Source of the DNA: Yponomeuta sedellus
Lineage: Eukaryota > Arthropoda > Insecta > Lepidoptera > Yponomeutidae
Assembly: GCA_934045075.1 (NCBI GenBank)
Contig: OW203738.1
Location: 5,447,487 to 5,511,486 of the forward strand
Length of the DNA stretch: 64,000 bases
Reading direction: 5' to 3'
The position numbers and the translations under genes are program-made. Under the pieces are notes generated by a model, which saw nothing but the letters and a program-made list of their open reading frames with translations, ran no database searches and was not told the origin of the DNA. Below are positions 22,137-33,587 of this stretch, piece by piece (within the stretch, counting starts at the first letter, position 1; the number at the start of each line of letters is the position of its first letter).

Positions 22137-22325
22137 TGGTCTTAATCATTACATTACATTTACATACAAGCACATACATTGCTTCTGGCCCCACACTAGG
22201 ATACCCCGTGTCGTGGCAACCAGAAGCAACGACATCACAAACATGTAAACATCCAAGAACTAGGGTTTTTTTTTGTCCCCAGCGGGGATTAGGTAGATAC
22301 GCTACCGCTACGCCACAGAGGTCGT
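22137..22325 (-). repeat. SINE family B (tRNA-derived), head partly lost
   Basis: On the minus strand it starts 'gacgacctctgtggcgtagc' (A box 'tggcgtagcgg'), goes to 'ccccgctggggacaaaaa' and the body 'cctagttcttggatgtttac', 'gtgatgtcgttgcttctggt', and ends 'tgtatgtaaatgtaatg'. The B-box arm is deleted, unlike in the copies at 40140-40356 and 48296-48510. Confidence 0.75.
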
Positions 22326-22664
22326 CAATCACTTTGCCTATTGCCGACTGGCACCTTATAAACCTAACACACTTAGATTTATTCACGATGTGTTCCTCAC
22401 AGTTAACGGTTTCAGAACGGTGTTGCTAGTATAAGTTCACAAATGCACTTTAGATGCAGTTTAGAAAACAAATTCTTTTTTGGATTCACTCCCATGACGT
22501 CTACCACCACACACTTATAATTTTATTATGAAACTTACAAACCGTCACTTTGCCTACTTTTCCGGGATACAGGCGTGAGTTTATGTAAGTTAGTGTTCGT
22601 ATTGACGAGTAGAACCTCCCATTTTAGCCAGATGTACGTTTCGCCAGACTCTGTAATGAAATAA

Positions 22665-23035
22665 ATAAATCGTTATCAACCATTATATGCCCCCACTGCT
22701 GGGGCACGGGTCTCTTCCTGCATCCAGGAAGGTTAGGCCATAGTACACCACGGGGGCCAAGTCCGGGTTGGTGGAGGATTGTAAGACAGTAGCAGGCCTT
22801 ACTGTCAGAAGTTATCAAGCCGCCCATAAGGCCTCTGACATGGCTTAACGACTGCCATTATATGGCAGCCGGCACCAACGGCTTAGCGTGCCTTGTGAAG
22901 CACGGAAGCGCTCGAAAAAAAGCCACTAGCGGTAGTCACGGGACGCTCACCCATCCTGTACCTAACCGCACCTGTTGTTGCTTAACAATTTAAGCAACAA
23001 CTGTTCGCCTAGTCCACGAGCGCTTCGTAAATAAA
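22665..23035 (-). repeat. 5S/tRNA-chimeric SINE, near full length
   Basis: The minus-strand order is head ('agcgctcgtggactaggcga'), a shortened 5S-like core ('gcaacaacaggtgcggttag', 'gtacaggatgggtgagcgtc') and body to 'cccagcagtgggggcatata'. The core has lost part of the segment before 'ttaagcaac'. Confidence 0.8.
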
Positions 23036-23039
23036 TAAA

Positions 23040-23678
23040 TAAATCGGACTTTATTCATCACTCAAGTTCAGAATACAGAAGATTCTATATAATTTGTACT
23101 AGCACCATACCAAACGAGTGCTGTACCACTGTACTTACACGAGCGATTGCTAGAAAAGGTTCCACTCATCCAGACAGACACATTTTTATTAGATTTCTTT
23201 CAGTCTGCAGATTTATGCAACTTTATCATCACAGCTCATTTGCATTGTCTTCAGAATGAGTCCGACTTGAAGTGTGTTATAGGTAATGGTATGTACGGAT
23301 CTTTCTATAACATCTCTTTAAAAAGAGCTACATAGTTTAGGCCTCATAAACAGGGACAAAACAGCTCTTTGATCGCTAAGGATGGAAAGTGATTTGAATT
23401 TTGAATGTGGATATTTCTAGCAAAAGTTCCAATCAGCAAATAGATCAACCATGAACATGGTATGAAATGGTAGATTGCTAACCGACGGTTGAAAGAATCA
23501 ATTCCCGAGGTATTTAGACCGGTTATTTAGACCTCGCTGAGCTCGGGCGGCTATAGTCCGAGTAGAAATTGATTCTTTTACCCGTGTTAAACACTCTACT
23601 TTTCATTTCAAATATGAGAAAAATAAAAAATCATTTTTAATATTTTTAACATTTCTAACATTTTTAATTTATTTATTA
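23040..23678. other. Intergenic; no gene recognised
   Basis: It begins with an antisense LINE-tail-like 'ggactttattcatcactcaa' and otherwise looks unique. Around 23480-23590 are inverted phrases 'gaaagaatcaattcccg' and 'gaaattgattcttttacccg'. Confidence 0.35.
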
Positions 23679-23874
23679 GTATGTATGTATGTATGTATGT
23701 ATGTATGTATGTATGTATGTATGTATGTATGTATGTATGTATGTATGTATGTATGTATGTATGTATGTATGTATGTATGTATGTATGTATGTATGTATGT
23801 ATGTATGTATGTATGTATGTATGTATGTATGTATGTATGTATGTATGTATGTATGTATGTATGTATGTATGTAT
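23679..23874. repeat. (GTAT)49 microsatellite
   Basis: About 196 bp of perfect GTAT units. Three overlapping frames through it translate to MYVC repeats, which is a by-product of the repeat and not a gene. Confidence 0.98.
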
Positions 23875-23989
23875 ATCTTAATTATTTATTTATTTAATTA
23901 TTTATGTATGTGGTTTAAGTAAGTTTATATAAATTTCGTTGAATTCTAATTTCACTATTTCTGTATTGCACCGACTACCCGTCTCTAAT

Positions 23990-24142
23990 TTCTTTCATGT
24001 CTCCGTCCGTCTATGGTTGCCTGGAAGAAATTGCTTTTAGTAATAAGGCCGCCATTTGTACTATATTTTTATCTAGGTTCTGTTACTGTAATTTCTGTGT
24101 ACAATAAAGAATATTCTATCTATCTATCTATCTATCTAATAT
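23990..24142 (+). repeat. LINE 3' end with ATCT tail
   Basis: 'tggttgcctggaagaaattg', 'taataaggccgcc' and 'tgtacaataaagaatattct' lead into (ATCT)5. The same set occurs at 49540-49660 ('ggttgtctggaagagatcat', 'ataaggccgccg'). Confidence 0.7.
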
Positions 24143-24550
24143 TCAAATCATAGCATAAAAAATTATAACCTATTTTTTTAATTCCGTCACAGATACATAG
24201 AACAGATTAGTATCCCGCCAATTCGTGTCGACTTTTTAAATTTGAAATATGGAACTCACCGCGTAATCGTTGCGGCTTATTCCGCTCAAAGAAGTGTGCG
24301 CTAAGTTTACACTGGCTGCTTAGAAACTCACATGGCTGCAGCATCTTTTTTAATTAGTTTTTTTTATATATAACTCTTCACAGCTGACAGTACCTACTTC
24401 TATTTTTAAAGTTCAGTTGAATGAGTTTTTCCCTCTCTATAGCGGCAAGCAGCATTTTCTACCCAATAATCCGATCAAAACAACTCAACTCTCCGAGTAT
24501 AAGAAATGAAAAACTGGCTCATTGATAAAAAATGCGCGCGCTAGACAAAT
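24143..24550. other. Intergenic; nothing recognised
   Basis: Low-complexity AT-rich sequence without a frame, repeat match or strong dyad. Confidence 0.3.
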
Positions 24551-24554
24551 AAGA

Positions 24555-24935
24555 ATAAAAAACTGGTCGAGTGCGAGTCGGACTTGCGCACTGAGGGTTC
24601 CGTAGCAATTTGTAGGTATGTACGTGACTTTAGTATGATTATGTAAAATAATAGTTATCGAGTCTCGCAGGTTTTTCCGAGTTTTTCTTAAACTCAAAGA
24701 CTATTTTAGTATGATTATTAAAATGTTATAGTTATCAGATTTTTTCCTAAATAAGACGATATTTCTACTCTTGATATTACCGTATTTCATAATTCTATGT
24801 CAAAAGAAAGAGACCCCTAAGAGCGTTGCTTTCCTTGAGTGTCGAAACACACGTTTTTGCGGCATAAATGGCCCTAACTTTTTTTGCGTCAACTTAGAAG
24901 TTTGATTCTTTCACAACTTCAAGACACTGTAGACT
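24555..24935 (+). repeat. Dispersed repeat of the 'gtgcgagtcggac...gggttccgtagc' type
   Basis: It opens with 'gtcgagtgcgagtcggactt' and 'gagggttccgtagcaatttg' and ends with 'gcggcataaatggccctaac' and 'agaagtttgattctttcaca'. An antisense copy of both ends lies at 33683-34191; broken copies are at 42390-42510, 44340-44400 and 47495-48735. It is very common in lepidopteran sequence; I do not know its class. Confidence 0.75.
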
Positions 24936-24952
24936 TGAGTATACGGTTTTAA

Positions 24953-25120
24953 AAACCTATTTAGAGGCTAAAAATTCCACCTATGCCAAACCCGCTTTCG
25001 AATTCGAAACCGCGACCTCTGGCTATCCGTGCCAGCACTCTTTCCAACTGAGCTAATGGGCGACTCACCGACATCAGTGAAATTTCGAACCTCTTTACAA
25101 TATTCTCTGTATTACGTACG
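24953..25120 (-). repeat. SINE family C, partial
   Basis: Minus strand: 'tacgtaatacagagaatatt', then the head with A box 'tagctcagttgg' and B box 'ggtttcgaattcg' (25000-25070), ending with 'agcctctaaataggttttta'. A few bases are inserted in the B-box arm. Confidence 0.75.
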
Positions 25121-25189
25121 GAATTATTTTGTGATTGCTGCCAATTTTAATGAGCCTATTTTTCATAATAAAACAATCAATCTTCTTGC

Positions 25190-25330
25190 TGAATGCCTCG
25201 CTGGTCTAGCTATACAATCCTCCGCCAACCCGGACTTGGCCCCCGTGCTGGAGTATGGCCTAACCTTCCTGCGATGCAGGGAGAGACCCGTGCTCCAACA
25301 GTGGGGACATAGAAGGGTTGATAATTGTGA
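25190..25330 (+). repeat. 5S/tRNA-chimeric SINE, 3' end only
   Basis: 'acaatcctccgccaacccgg', 'ttggcccccgtgctggagta' and 'ccaacagtggggacatagaa' mark the last ~140 bp of the family, followed by a short GAT-rich tail. Confidence 0.75.
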
Positions 25331-25339
25331 TGATGATGA

Positions 25340-25860
25340 CAACATAATTAAACTTTAAACTGTCGCAAATAAACCACGGAGCTTGCATTAAATTTTCACA
25401 ATAAACATATTATTTGTAACACAACAGTCCTCGACATGTCGCGCTCACGACTTCTATTACGTACCGGCCAACTTAAAAAAACAGCTTTGCTGACCCTTAA
25501 GGCTTTAGCAATAAGGGCTGTTTGCGTCTGCTTCAGGTGTACCGTGGGTTTAAGCTTGAAGACGCGTGGGTTTACCTCATTTGGTAGAAAATTGCCGCCG
25601 TCGCATTGTGGTTAGCAGGAGACGTATTCTGTTGAGCACACAACAGTGAGAAATAAGGCCCTTGCTGAAAATCAGTGTTGTGGGTGCAAACCCTCAGCTT
25701 ATACTGAGCATGAGGCCTTTTTTCCGCTGCATCGACATACTGTGTATCGTTGGAATTTATGTTCATGTTATTCATCTGTAGTTCGTCTTTTCTTCTGCTT
25801 TTGTTTTACTCCTGCTTTCTCTTCCGTATTTTCCTTTTCTGTCAAATTTTGTATGTCTTC
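25340..25860. other. Intergenic; no gene recognised
   Basis: Unique-looking sequence with short frames on both strands at 25570-25906 that show no domain or conserved motif. Confidence 0.3.
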
Positions 25861-25864
25861 TTCT

Positions 25865-26120
25865 TCAGGCTGTATTAGTCCACTGCTGGACGTAGCCCTC
25901 CCCTAATGAGCGCTGTAGCGCAAGGTTGTGCCATCATTGAGGGGTAGTGCCCATAATCCCCACGCTGGGCATGCGGGTTGGGGATCGCAGTTTGGTGGAA
26001 TTGTACTGCAGGGGGCGCTGCTGCCCACCCCCCGATTTGTGTCCCTTAGTCGCCTTTTACGACACCCGCGGGAAGAATTTGGGTTGGTGCTATTCTCTAG
26101 GCCGACACCACACAGCAAAT
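25865..26120 (+). repeat. Dispersed repeat, second copy of 7860-8083
   Basis: 'gtattagtccactgctggac', 'aatgagcgctgtagcgcaag', 'gcatgcgggttggggatcgc' and 'cttagtcgccttttacgaca' match the copy next to the DDE transposon. Here it continues 'ctctaggccgacaccacaca', which the other copy lacks. Confidence 0.75.
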
Positions 26121-26800
26121 TTGTATGTCTATGTGGCGTTAAATAAATGTTTTTCTTCTTCTTCTTCTTCAGAAATGGTTGCGACTGGACCGAGGAAGAA
26201 GTTAAGGGATATTTCTAGTGAATGTGGGTGGAAAGGCCGGTAAGAGTCGCCCTAGACCGTCAATCAGGGTATGCATTACGAAGGACAATAATAGATACAA
26301 CTATAGATAATATCAAATATTATCAATAATACATTATACAATTAACATAGAAAAATAGAAAATAATATTATCTTTTATCGTGTGCTACAAAGGTTAGAAT
26401 GTGCGAGCGAGACAGCATATAATGTGGAAGATATGCTGTCCTCAATCCTAAATAGCAGCGGCTTTTACCTTAAAACAATTTTTTATAATTATGTTTTCCC
26501 TCTTCTATTATATGGCTAATTATGTGACTATTTTTTTCTCTAGCATAATGTGTCTCGTACTATTATGTGGCCCAATATCACTGTTACGTATCAGATATCC
26601 AGTGAAATGCGGTATACAATATGTGTGATACACATCACGCCAGTATCTGCGATGTGTGATACAGAATTTGTATAGATATTACGTTTGCTTAGCTCTGTCG
26701 TATACATATACAGCAGAGCTACGATTTTGCTCACAGATGTATACGTGAAAAGTCACATAATTATGGCGGTGAAATGGCTAGCGAGGAGCCCTAATCCGGC
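26121..26800. other. Intergenic; no gene recognised
   Basis: It starts with a short (TTC) run at about 26157-26171. A dyad 'gtgtgatacacatcac' sits near 26619-26640. Otherwise AT-rich unique sequence. Confidence 0.3.
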
Positions 26801-26804
26801 TTCA

Positions 26805-27060
26805 CGTCGTTATCAACCCTTGTATGTCCCCACTGCTGGGGCATGGGGACATGCGCGCAGGGAGGTTAGGCTATACTCCACCACGGGGGCCAATTCCGGG
26901 TTGGTGGAGGATTGTGACATTGGCGGGCCTTACTGTCAGAAGTTATCAAGCCGCCCATAAGGCCTCTGACATGGCTTAACGACTGCCATTATATGACAGC
27001 CGGCACCAACGGCTTAACGTGCCTTGCGAAGCACGGAAGCGCTCGGAAAAATGCACTACG
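26805..27060 (-). repeat. 5S/tRNA-chimeric SINE, body only
   Basis: The minus-strand reading runs from 'gagcgcttccgtgcttcgca' through 'cgttaagccgttggtgccgg' and 'ttggcccccgtggtggagta' to 'cccagcagtggggacataca'. The 5S-like head is missing. Confidence 0.8.
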
Positions 27061-27391
27061 GTGTACGTTGGATTCATAAATTTATTAAAGCCGATGTGCG
27101 ACCGCTGTGTGAACGTTTTCGCGCAATGCGAGATACAGAATACGGGCCCGGCTAGTGTCGCAAGACAGTGCACAAGGAAAAAATTAATAAGCGCATAGAA
27201 TATTAACACCATTAAACAAATGAGACGGCGGTCGTATGAGATTGCACGGCTGTCTCAAATTAACTTCAGTGCAAGGAGTTACTAAATTATCTAAAAATGG
27301 ATTTGGAGCCGCTAAAGTTTTGTTACTCAAGTGTTGTCGGTATAAATTCATTGGATTCACTCTGGGAGGCGAGTGAAATAAATGCATGTTA

Positions 27392-27609
27392 TTATATTAT
27401 TTTTAATGCACTAACCCGTGCTAAGGACAATTTACGACAATTTATTCTGTACGTAATACAGAGAATATTGTAAAGAGGTTCGTAATTTCACTGATGCCGG
27501 TGAGTCGCCCATTAGCTCAGTTGGAAAGAGCGCTTGGCACGGATAGCCAGAGGTCGCGGGTTCGAATTCCGGCATGGGTGGTTTTTTTAGCCTCTGAATA
27601 GGTTTTTAA
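27392..27609 (+). repeat. SINE family C copy with 12-bp target duplication
   Basis: 'aaatgcatgtta' flanks the copy at 27380-27391 and 27610-27621. Order: outer arm 'aatgcactaacccgtgctaa', 'ctgtacgtaatacagagaat', head with A box 'tagctcagttgg' and B box 'gggttcgaattcc' (27507-27578), and the inner arm 'agcctctgaataggttttta'. The 12-bp duplication is what target-primed retrotransposition leaves. Confidence 0.85.
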
Positions 27610-27624
27610 AAATGCATGTTAGTT

Positions 27625-27830
27625 CAATAAAGTCGCATTAATACTTAACATTTTATTGCATTCCAAAAGTTTTAAGGTTGTTACATTATAACTTAACAGT
27701 GATTTGATAAGATTTTTGTGGACCCTGTAGGGCACGCAACATTTTAAAGTACCTATAGAAGTATGCATTACATCAACTTAAAATTAATTTAATTAATTAT
27801 CATTCAATTTTTGTTTTTGTTTTTACAAAG
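27625..27830 (+). repeat. Two-copy dispersed repeat (also at 46915-47080)
   Basis: Both sites share 'gtggaccctgtaggg/cc acg', 'aacattttaaagt/gtaaagt' and 'acatcaacttaaaattaa'. The relation is clear over about 150 bp. Neither copy encodes a protein. Confidence 0.6.
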
Positions 27831-27879
27831 TTACATTTATACAATTATTTATCTCATTTCATCTATACTCTCTTTTAAA

Positions 27880-28010
27880 TGTTCTTCTATCGCTGACTGT
27901 GCAACCGAAGGTCTCGGGTTCGATCCCCGGCCGGGTCAAACTAGGAAACGAACTTTTCTAGCTTGTCTCGGGTCTTGGATGTTATCTGTGTATTTATCTC
28001 CAAATATAAC
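27880..28010 (+). repeat. tRNA-derived SINE head and short body
   Basis: 'ctgactgtgcaaccgaaggt' followed by B box 'cgggttcgatccccgg' and 'cgaacttttctagcttgtct'. The A-box side is degraded. It is a different family from A, B and C. Confidence 0.5.
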
Positions 28011-28189
28011 TTTATTCTTTAATTAATAAGAGGCTTTACATAATCTGTATTTATTGTTCTATCGTTGTGTTAAATCTATCGTTGAGTTAGCACCTTTAAC
28101 ACAAGTCATTTAGTTGTACTTATTATAGGGCTAACGAGATCTGTGTCCATGAATATTTATTATTTATTATTAATATAATAACGTTTTGA

Positions 28190-28500
28190 CTAGTTCGGGA
28201 ATTACATCCAATGGTGTGACACGTGCAACTTAACTGAGCGCCTCGATTCGATCGATTCTTTTGGAGATGTTTCGGCTGCACACAATGGAGTGCAAGGCAC
28301 CGTTTACACAATTTCCCGCTTTTATTCTTCTTTCTATATCACCTTCACACTTTCCATCCTTCGTAAACAGGCTCCCCAGATAGACAAATTCTTTTACTTG
28401 TTCCACTCTTTCACCCCTATACGTTATCTTGCACTCAGTAATTTCATCGTCTTTTTCAAAAACGTTCGTTTCGTTTAGTACTTTCGTTTTATAAACTACT
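28190..28500 (-). pseudogene. RTE-like LINE reverse transcriptase fragment
   Basis: The minus strand encodes EQVKEFVYLGSLFTKDGKCE, followed by DIERRIKAGNCVNGALHSIV and CSRNISKR. The YLGS and D.E...RI..G blocks are the thumb-side region after the catalytic core in RTE-type reverse transcriptases. Both ends are truncated, so it is a fossil. I infer the same family as the C-terminal fragments at 16545 and 43655. Confidence 0.8.
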
Positions 28501-28699
28501 ATCCAACGAAATAATTATAACACGTGAACATTTGCAGTATCCTAGATTTAATTTCTGTTATGCTATTATGGTATCATGTCTCACTTTTTACCCGACTGCG
28601 GTGGAGTTCAAAAGGAAGATAGTGTTTTAGCTCGTCAGAATGTGAAAACAATATTATGTTTTTATAAAATATTATGTAAATATGTGTACTATTTTTGTT

Positions 28700-28870
28700 A
28701 TTAGATAAGATAAGATTGTTCTTTATTGTACACCAGGAAAAAACAAACATGAAATAATTATAAAGATACAGTACAATTGGCGGCCTTTAGAATTCTTTAT
28801 TGCACAAAACACATGATATACCTAAGTTACAAAAGGTTACTTAAAGCTAAGTTGTATTGTCTACCAGTCA
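28700..28870 (-). repeat. LINE 3' end (antisense), AATAAA-like signal
   Basis: 'gataagattgttctttattg' and 'ggcggcctttagaattcttt' match, in reverse, the ATCT-tailed 3' ends at 44440-44580 and 40360-40470. Confidence 0.5.
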
Positions 28871-28879
28871 ACCTTTAGT

Positions 28880-29845
28880 TTGTGGATAATGGCTGGGTGG
28901 GTGGTGAAATATACTAAAAGTAGGTGTATAAGCCTTCAGTGATACTAGCGAAATTACTTAATGTTAACTAAAAAACCTTGTTTTCTTATCAAAGTACCAC
29001 ACACAATACGTGCTAGCAAAATTAACATTCCCACGAAAAGCCCGCGAGATCCACGCGCTCTTCCCTTCGAAACAAAAGAGAAACGTAAATAATTTCATTC
29101 CACGCGAAATAAGCTTAGTCATTCGTTCACATTCATTAATTAAGTTCATATGCGGAGGCCTGAACCAATCTTAAGAACAATCGGCTTCGGATGAAGCGCG
29201 GTAGGGTGACTATGAGGCTGAGGAAATTCTTCGATTGTGCTTATTTTCCTTACTTTACTCGTTACCATCTACACTTTTCGTTTTTTGTATTTTTCTACTT
29301 GTGCCTTCATATCTTAACAAGTGAAATATGCTTTGAACAATGGCAACAGTGTCTATTTCTTGACGTTTCTGAGCCGCGAGTTCCTTCTTCTCCTAACCCA
29401 TAATTATAATCCTTCAATCTTGATATCGACGTAAGTCTATCAGCTCCTGTATTACGCGCACCAAGTCCTGATCAATTCCAATCGTGTAACTGTCAAATTG
29501 CTATTGCAAACGTCAGGTTTCATACAGGATTTAGTGAGCATATGTAGGCCTCTGTTTGGATATTTCAAGTGCTATCAATTTCAATTTCAAGCTTTCAAGC
29601 TATATCATTGTGATTACCTCAGAAAAGTAGTTTTTTTCGCAATGTGTTGTTTTTAAAATAACTTTAAAAAAAAATTATATATAGATAGAAAATTTTGTTG
29701 ACAATAACAGCCTATTATACTCAATTTAGCGTTATCTACAGAAGCATGACGGTTCAATTTGGTGAAATATTTAGGAAAAATGTGTCTATTGACATTTTCA
29801 CTTCAAAAACTTGCTAAACTATCAAGATCAGGTAGGCAAAAGTAT
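28880..29845. other. Intergenic; no gene recognised
   Basis: Mostly unique AT-rich sequence. A frame at 29191-29403 has no recognisable domain. Confidence 0.35.
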
Positions 29846-29849
29846 TTGT

Positions 29850-30640
29850 TTTTCAGTAGTTTTGTTATACAATCATTATGCCCCGCTTTCTTCAAAAACA
29901 TCATGGTTGCCCTGCAGAAAGTTTCCACTAAGACGTGTCTTACTCTTGCTCCAGTTTTTGTATGGAATCTGATTGAGTGTATGTGGAGGCGACTAAACCG
30001 GCGCGGGCGTTGAGGAGACGCGCGGGGCAAGAGAGGCTCCGTGGCCTGCGACGGCCGGGGGGGCAGCGCGGACCCGCCGCACGGCCACGACACTTCTCGA
30101 TATATCGCGACGGTGAAATTATGTACTTTGTTCGCTAGTCATTATACCCACCTATGTTAACTACAGTCCACGCTTTTATTTAGCAGTCTAGATATCCCTA
30201 AATTAATAAAGATAGGGCACTAGTCTCTTCAGTATGAAAGAAAGGAGTCCTACTACTCCAAGCGGAATTAATGATGCAGGAAGGTACTTTATTACTATTT
30301 ATAAAGTGTCCTTTCAAGTCCTTTCTTTCATACACTCAATCAGATTCCATACAAAAACTGGAGCAAGAGTAAGACACGTCTTAGTGGAAACTTTCTGCAG
30401 GGCAACCATGATGTTTTTGAAGAAAGCGGGGCATAATGATTGTATAACAAAACTACTGAAATACAAATACTATTTGCCAGTGCAATAATTATTTTGTACT
30501 ATGATTATGTCCCACTTTCTTCAAAAACATCATGGTTGCCTTGCAGAAAGTTTCCACCAAGACGTGTATCACTCTTGCTCCAACTTTTGTATGGAATCTG
30601 ATGAGTGTATGAAAGAAAAGAGCTCGAATTACTCCGAGCG
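29850..30640. repeat. Triplicated ~135-bp module, one copy inverted
   Basis: Copy 1 (about 29850-29985, plus), copy 2 (about 30329-30465, inverted, almost identical) and copy 3 (about 30498-30625, plus, more diverged) share 'ttcttcaaaaacatcatggt' and 'cagaaagtttccac'. Copies 1 and 2 both preserve an open frame reading HSIRFHTKTGARVRHVLVET and onward through MMFLKKAGHNDCITKLL, about 48 residues, on opposite strands. Copy 3 has shifted frame. I do not recognise the peptide. Confidence 0.75.
29984..30092. other. CpG-dense GC-rich island of ~110 bp
   Basis: This stretch ('aaaccggcgcgggcgttgag', 'cgacggccgggggggcagcg', 'cccgccgcacggccacgaca') is strongly GC-rich in a very AT-rich setting. It sits right after module copy 1 and is absent after copies 2 and 3. 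Confidence 0.7.
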
Positions 30641-30959
30641 GAATAATGATGGAGGAAGGCGGTTTAAGAGGTATGTTATTTTGATGAAAAGTTTGCTCAT
30701 TTATGCAAGATAATATATATAATTATTTATTTGCATGTTTTGAATGTGTGTTGTAAATGTGTATTGTACTCATAATGTATTTAATATTTGTTACTTGTTA
30801 TTTATTTTTCTAGTAATTCATTGTACAAACGATAAAGAGTTCTTATCTGCACTAATCTCATAATCTGCTGAATCTTCTAGGAATCTAAAATCTTCGCTTA
30901 TTAAACCAATAAGCAATAGTAATTATTAACTAAATTCCGTATTCACTAACTTACTTTTT

Positions 30960-31080
30960 TGTCGGGAGAGTCCGACCCGACCAGTCCAAGCGGATTAAAT
31001 GATGGTGGAAGGCGCTTTAATATAAATAGGCCCGGTACATTTTGATTGAATATTTGCTACTGGAGGTATAGGCGTGTAAG
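30960..31080 (+). repeat. Degenerate repeat unit ('gagagtccgaccc...ggtggaaggcg')
   Basis: 'gtcgggagagtccgacccga' and 'ggattaaatgatggtggaag' echo 'gcggaataatgatggaggaa' at about 30640 and 'ggaagagtccgaccaggtta' at about 37590. The phrase before it, 'ttccgtattcactaacttac', recurs right after the LINE at 32978. Confidence 0.5.
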
Positions 31081-31203
31081 TTTTTTTCTTTGGTGTGAAC
31101 TATAATGAGTTCTATCCTAAAATAATCTAACACCAGTGGAGTCTGCTAGGGATAATAAATATTCGCTATTCTTAACCAGTAATATTAATTATCTATTTAC
31201 CAC

Positions 31204-31665
31204 GCTTTGGCTCAATCCATACTGTCATACTGCATCACAGCCTGGGGGGGGATGTGCAAGACTAGACTTCTAAAACTGGAGCGGGCACAGCGTTCAATAT
31301 TAAAGGTAATGCTCTTCAAACCATTCAGATACGCAACAAGTGAACTATACAAGACAAGTGAGGTACTAACCGTGCGGCAGTTGTTCATTTTACAAATTAT
31401 TTTCAAGCAGCACTTAAAAATAAACTATGACCCTGACTACTACTCTGGATTGAGAAGAAAAGACAGTATCTGCAAAATCGGAAAGTATAATACTGTTTTT
31501 TACTCACGTTTTCCCACATTTCTACGTCCATTTATGTATAATAAAATCAATAAACTTCTAAATCTTTATCCACTAAATCTACACATGTGTAAGCACAAAC
31601 TTAAAAAATATCTTCTCTCCCTCAAGTATTCAGAAACAGAAGCCCTTTTCACCATCCTAAAATAA
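31204..31665 (+). pseudogene. LINE ORF2 C-terminal remnant
   Basis: The frame reads LAQSILSYCITAWGGM, then LERAQRSILKVML and SEVLTVRQLFILQ, and stops at 31665. This order (a QSIL.Y.I..WG motif, a RAQR.ILK helix, then the LTVRQLFI block) is typical of the region after the reverse transcriptase domain in jockey/CR1-like elements of arthropods. Only about 153 residues remain. There is no catalytic YADD box, so it is a dead 5'-truncated copy. The reading frame itself is unbroken, suggesting a young insertion. Confidence 0.75.
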
Positions 31666-32062
31666 AACCAACAACAAACTGAAAATACAACAATCACACA
31701 CAAATAAAGTCTATAATAAAAATATAAGTAAACTAAACACGTAGTCACAGCGTTCACGCACACCTACTAATACTTTCCCCCATAAACACACACACACACA
31801 CACAACCACACACACACACACAACTAAACAGGTCTGTTTTAATTAAATTTATCAAACTTTAAAATTATTGTAAACAACGAAAGTACCTTATTATAATCAT
31901 ATTATATTTGTAATAGTTAAAAACAGTGTTAATCGCACCATTAGGGAAGGACTGACTCCTAAGATACAGGTTACCCTAGTTTAGGAGTCAGGACGCTACG
32001 AAGTATTATAAGAAAGCTGTGTACACATATTGAATATTACATTGTATGTTTTTGGCAATAAA

Positions 32063-32963
<901 letters not shown>

Positions 32964-32977
32964 AATTATTAAATTAA

Positions 32978-33445
32978 ATCCGGATTCACTCACTTACTGT
33001 TTTGTTGGAATAGTCCGAAGGGAACAAATGATCAAAAGACAAGTCAATATGAGCGTAGCCGACCACTCCGCGGGTCTTCTCACTATGTTTTCTTTCACAG
33101 TGCGGTATAGCTTCTACAATTTGCAGATGTACGTAATTCAGCCGACGAAACCACAATTCCAACATACTCGAAAGGCTTTCGCCACCCCCTTTCTCACACG
33201 AGCAAAGTTCCAAATCCGAGCGGATCTGAGCTCCGTAATGCCTTAGCAATACATTCATTACGAGTCCTTTTGTCTACGGAATATATTCGGAAAGCAAAAA
33301 TTATAACAGTCGCCGAGTCGCATTGTGGCACGTCAACGCGGAATAAGTGGCGAAATATAAGAATGTGTGGTAAGGTTGTCAGAAAAAGTTGGATATTTTT
33401 TTTCGCATTTTAAGGAGCTACAAGTATTCTAACCGGGTCAGTATG
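32978..33445. other. Intergenic; no gene recognised
   Basis: It starts with 'ttcactcacttactgttttg', related to the sequence left of the LINE (about 30938-30960). Otherwise unique. Confidence 0.35.
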
Positions 33446-33587
33446 TACGTGGGACACTCAGAAAGTTTTGAGAAACCATAAAACTAACTTCTATGAAAAA
33501 AACAATTTTTAAAAATCTTTTCAAAGAACTCTCCACCAGCCTCTATACAAAGTCTCATGCGTCTGAACCAATTTTAAAACATTTTTT

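Noticed and set aside
23681..23922. Three overlapping MYVC-repeat frames
   Set aside because: Products of the (GTAT)49 microsatellite.
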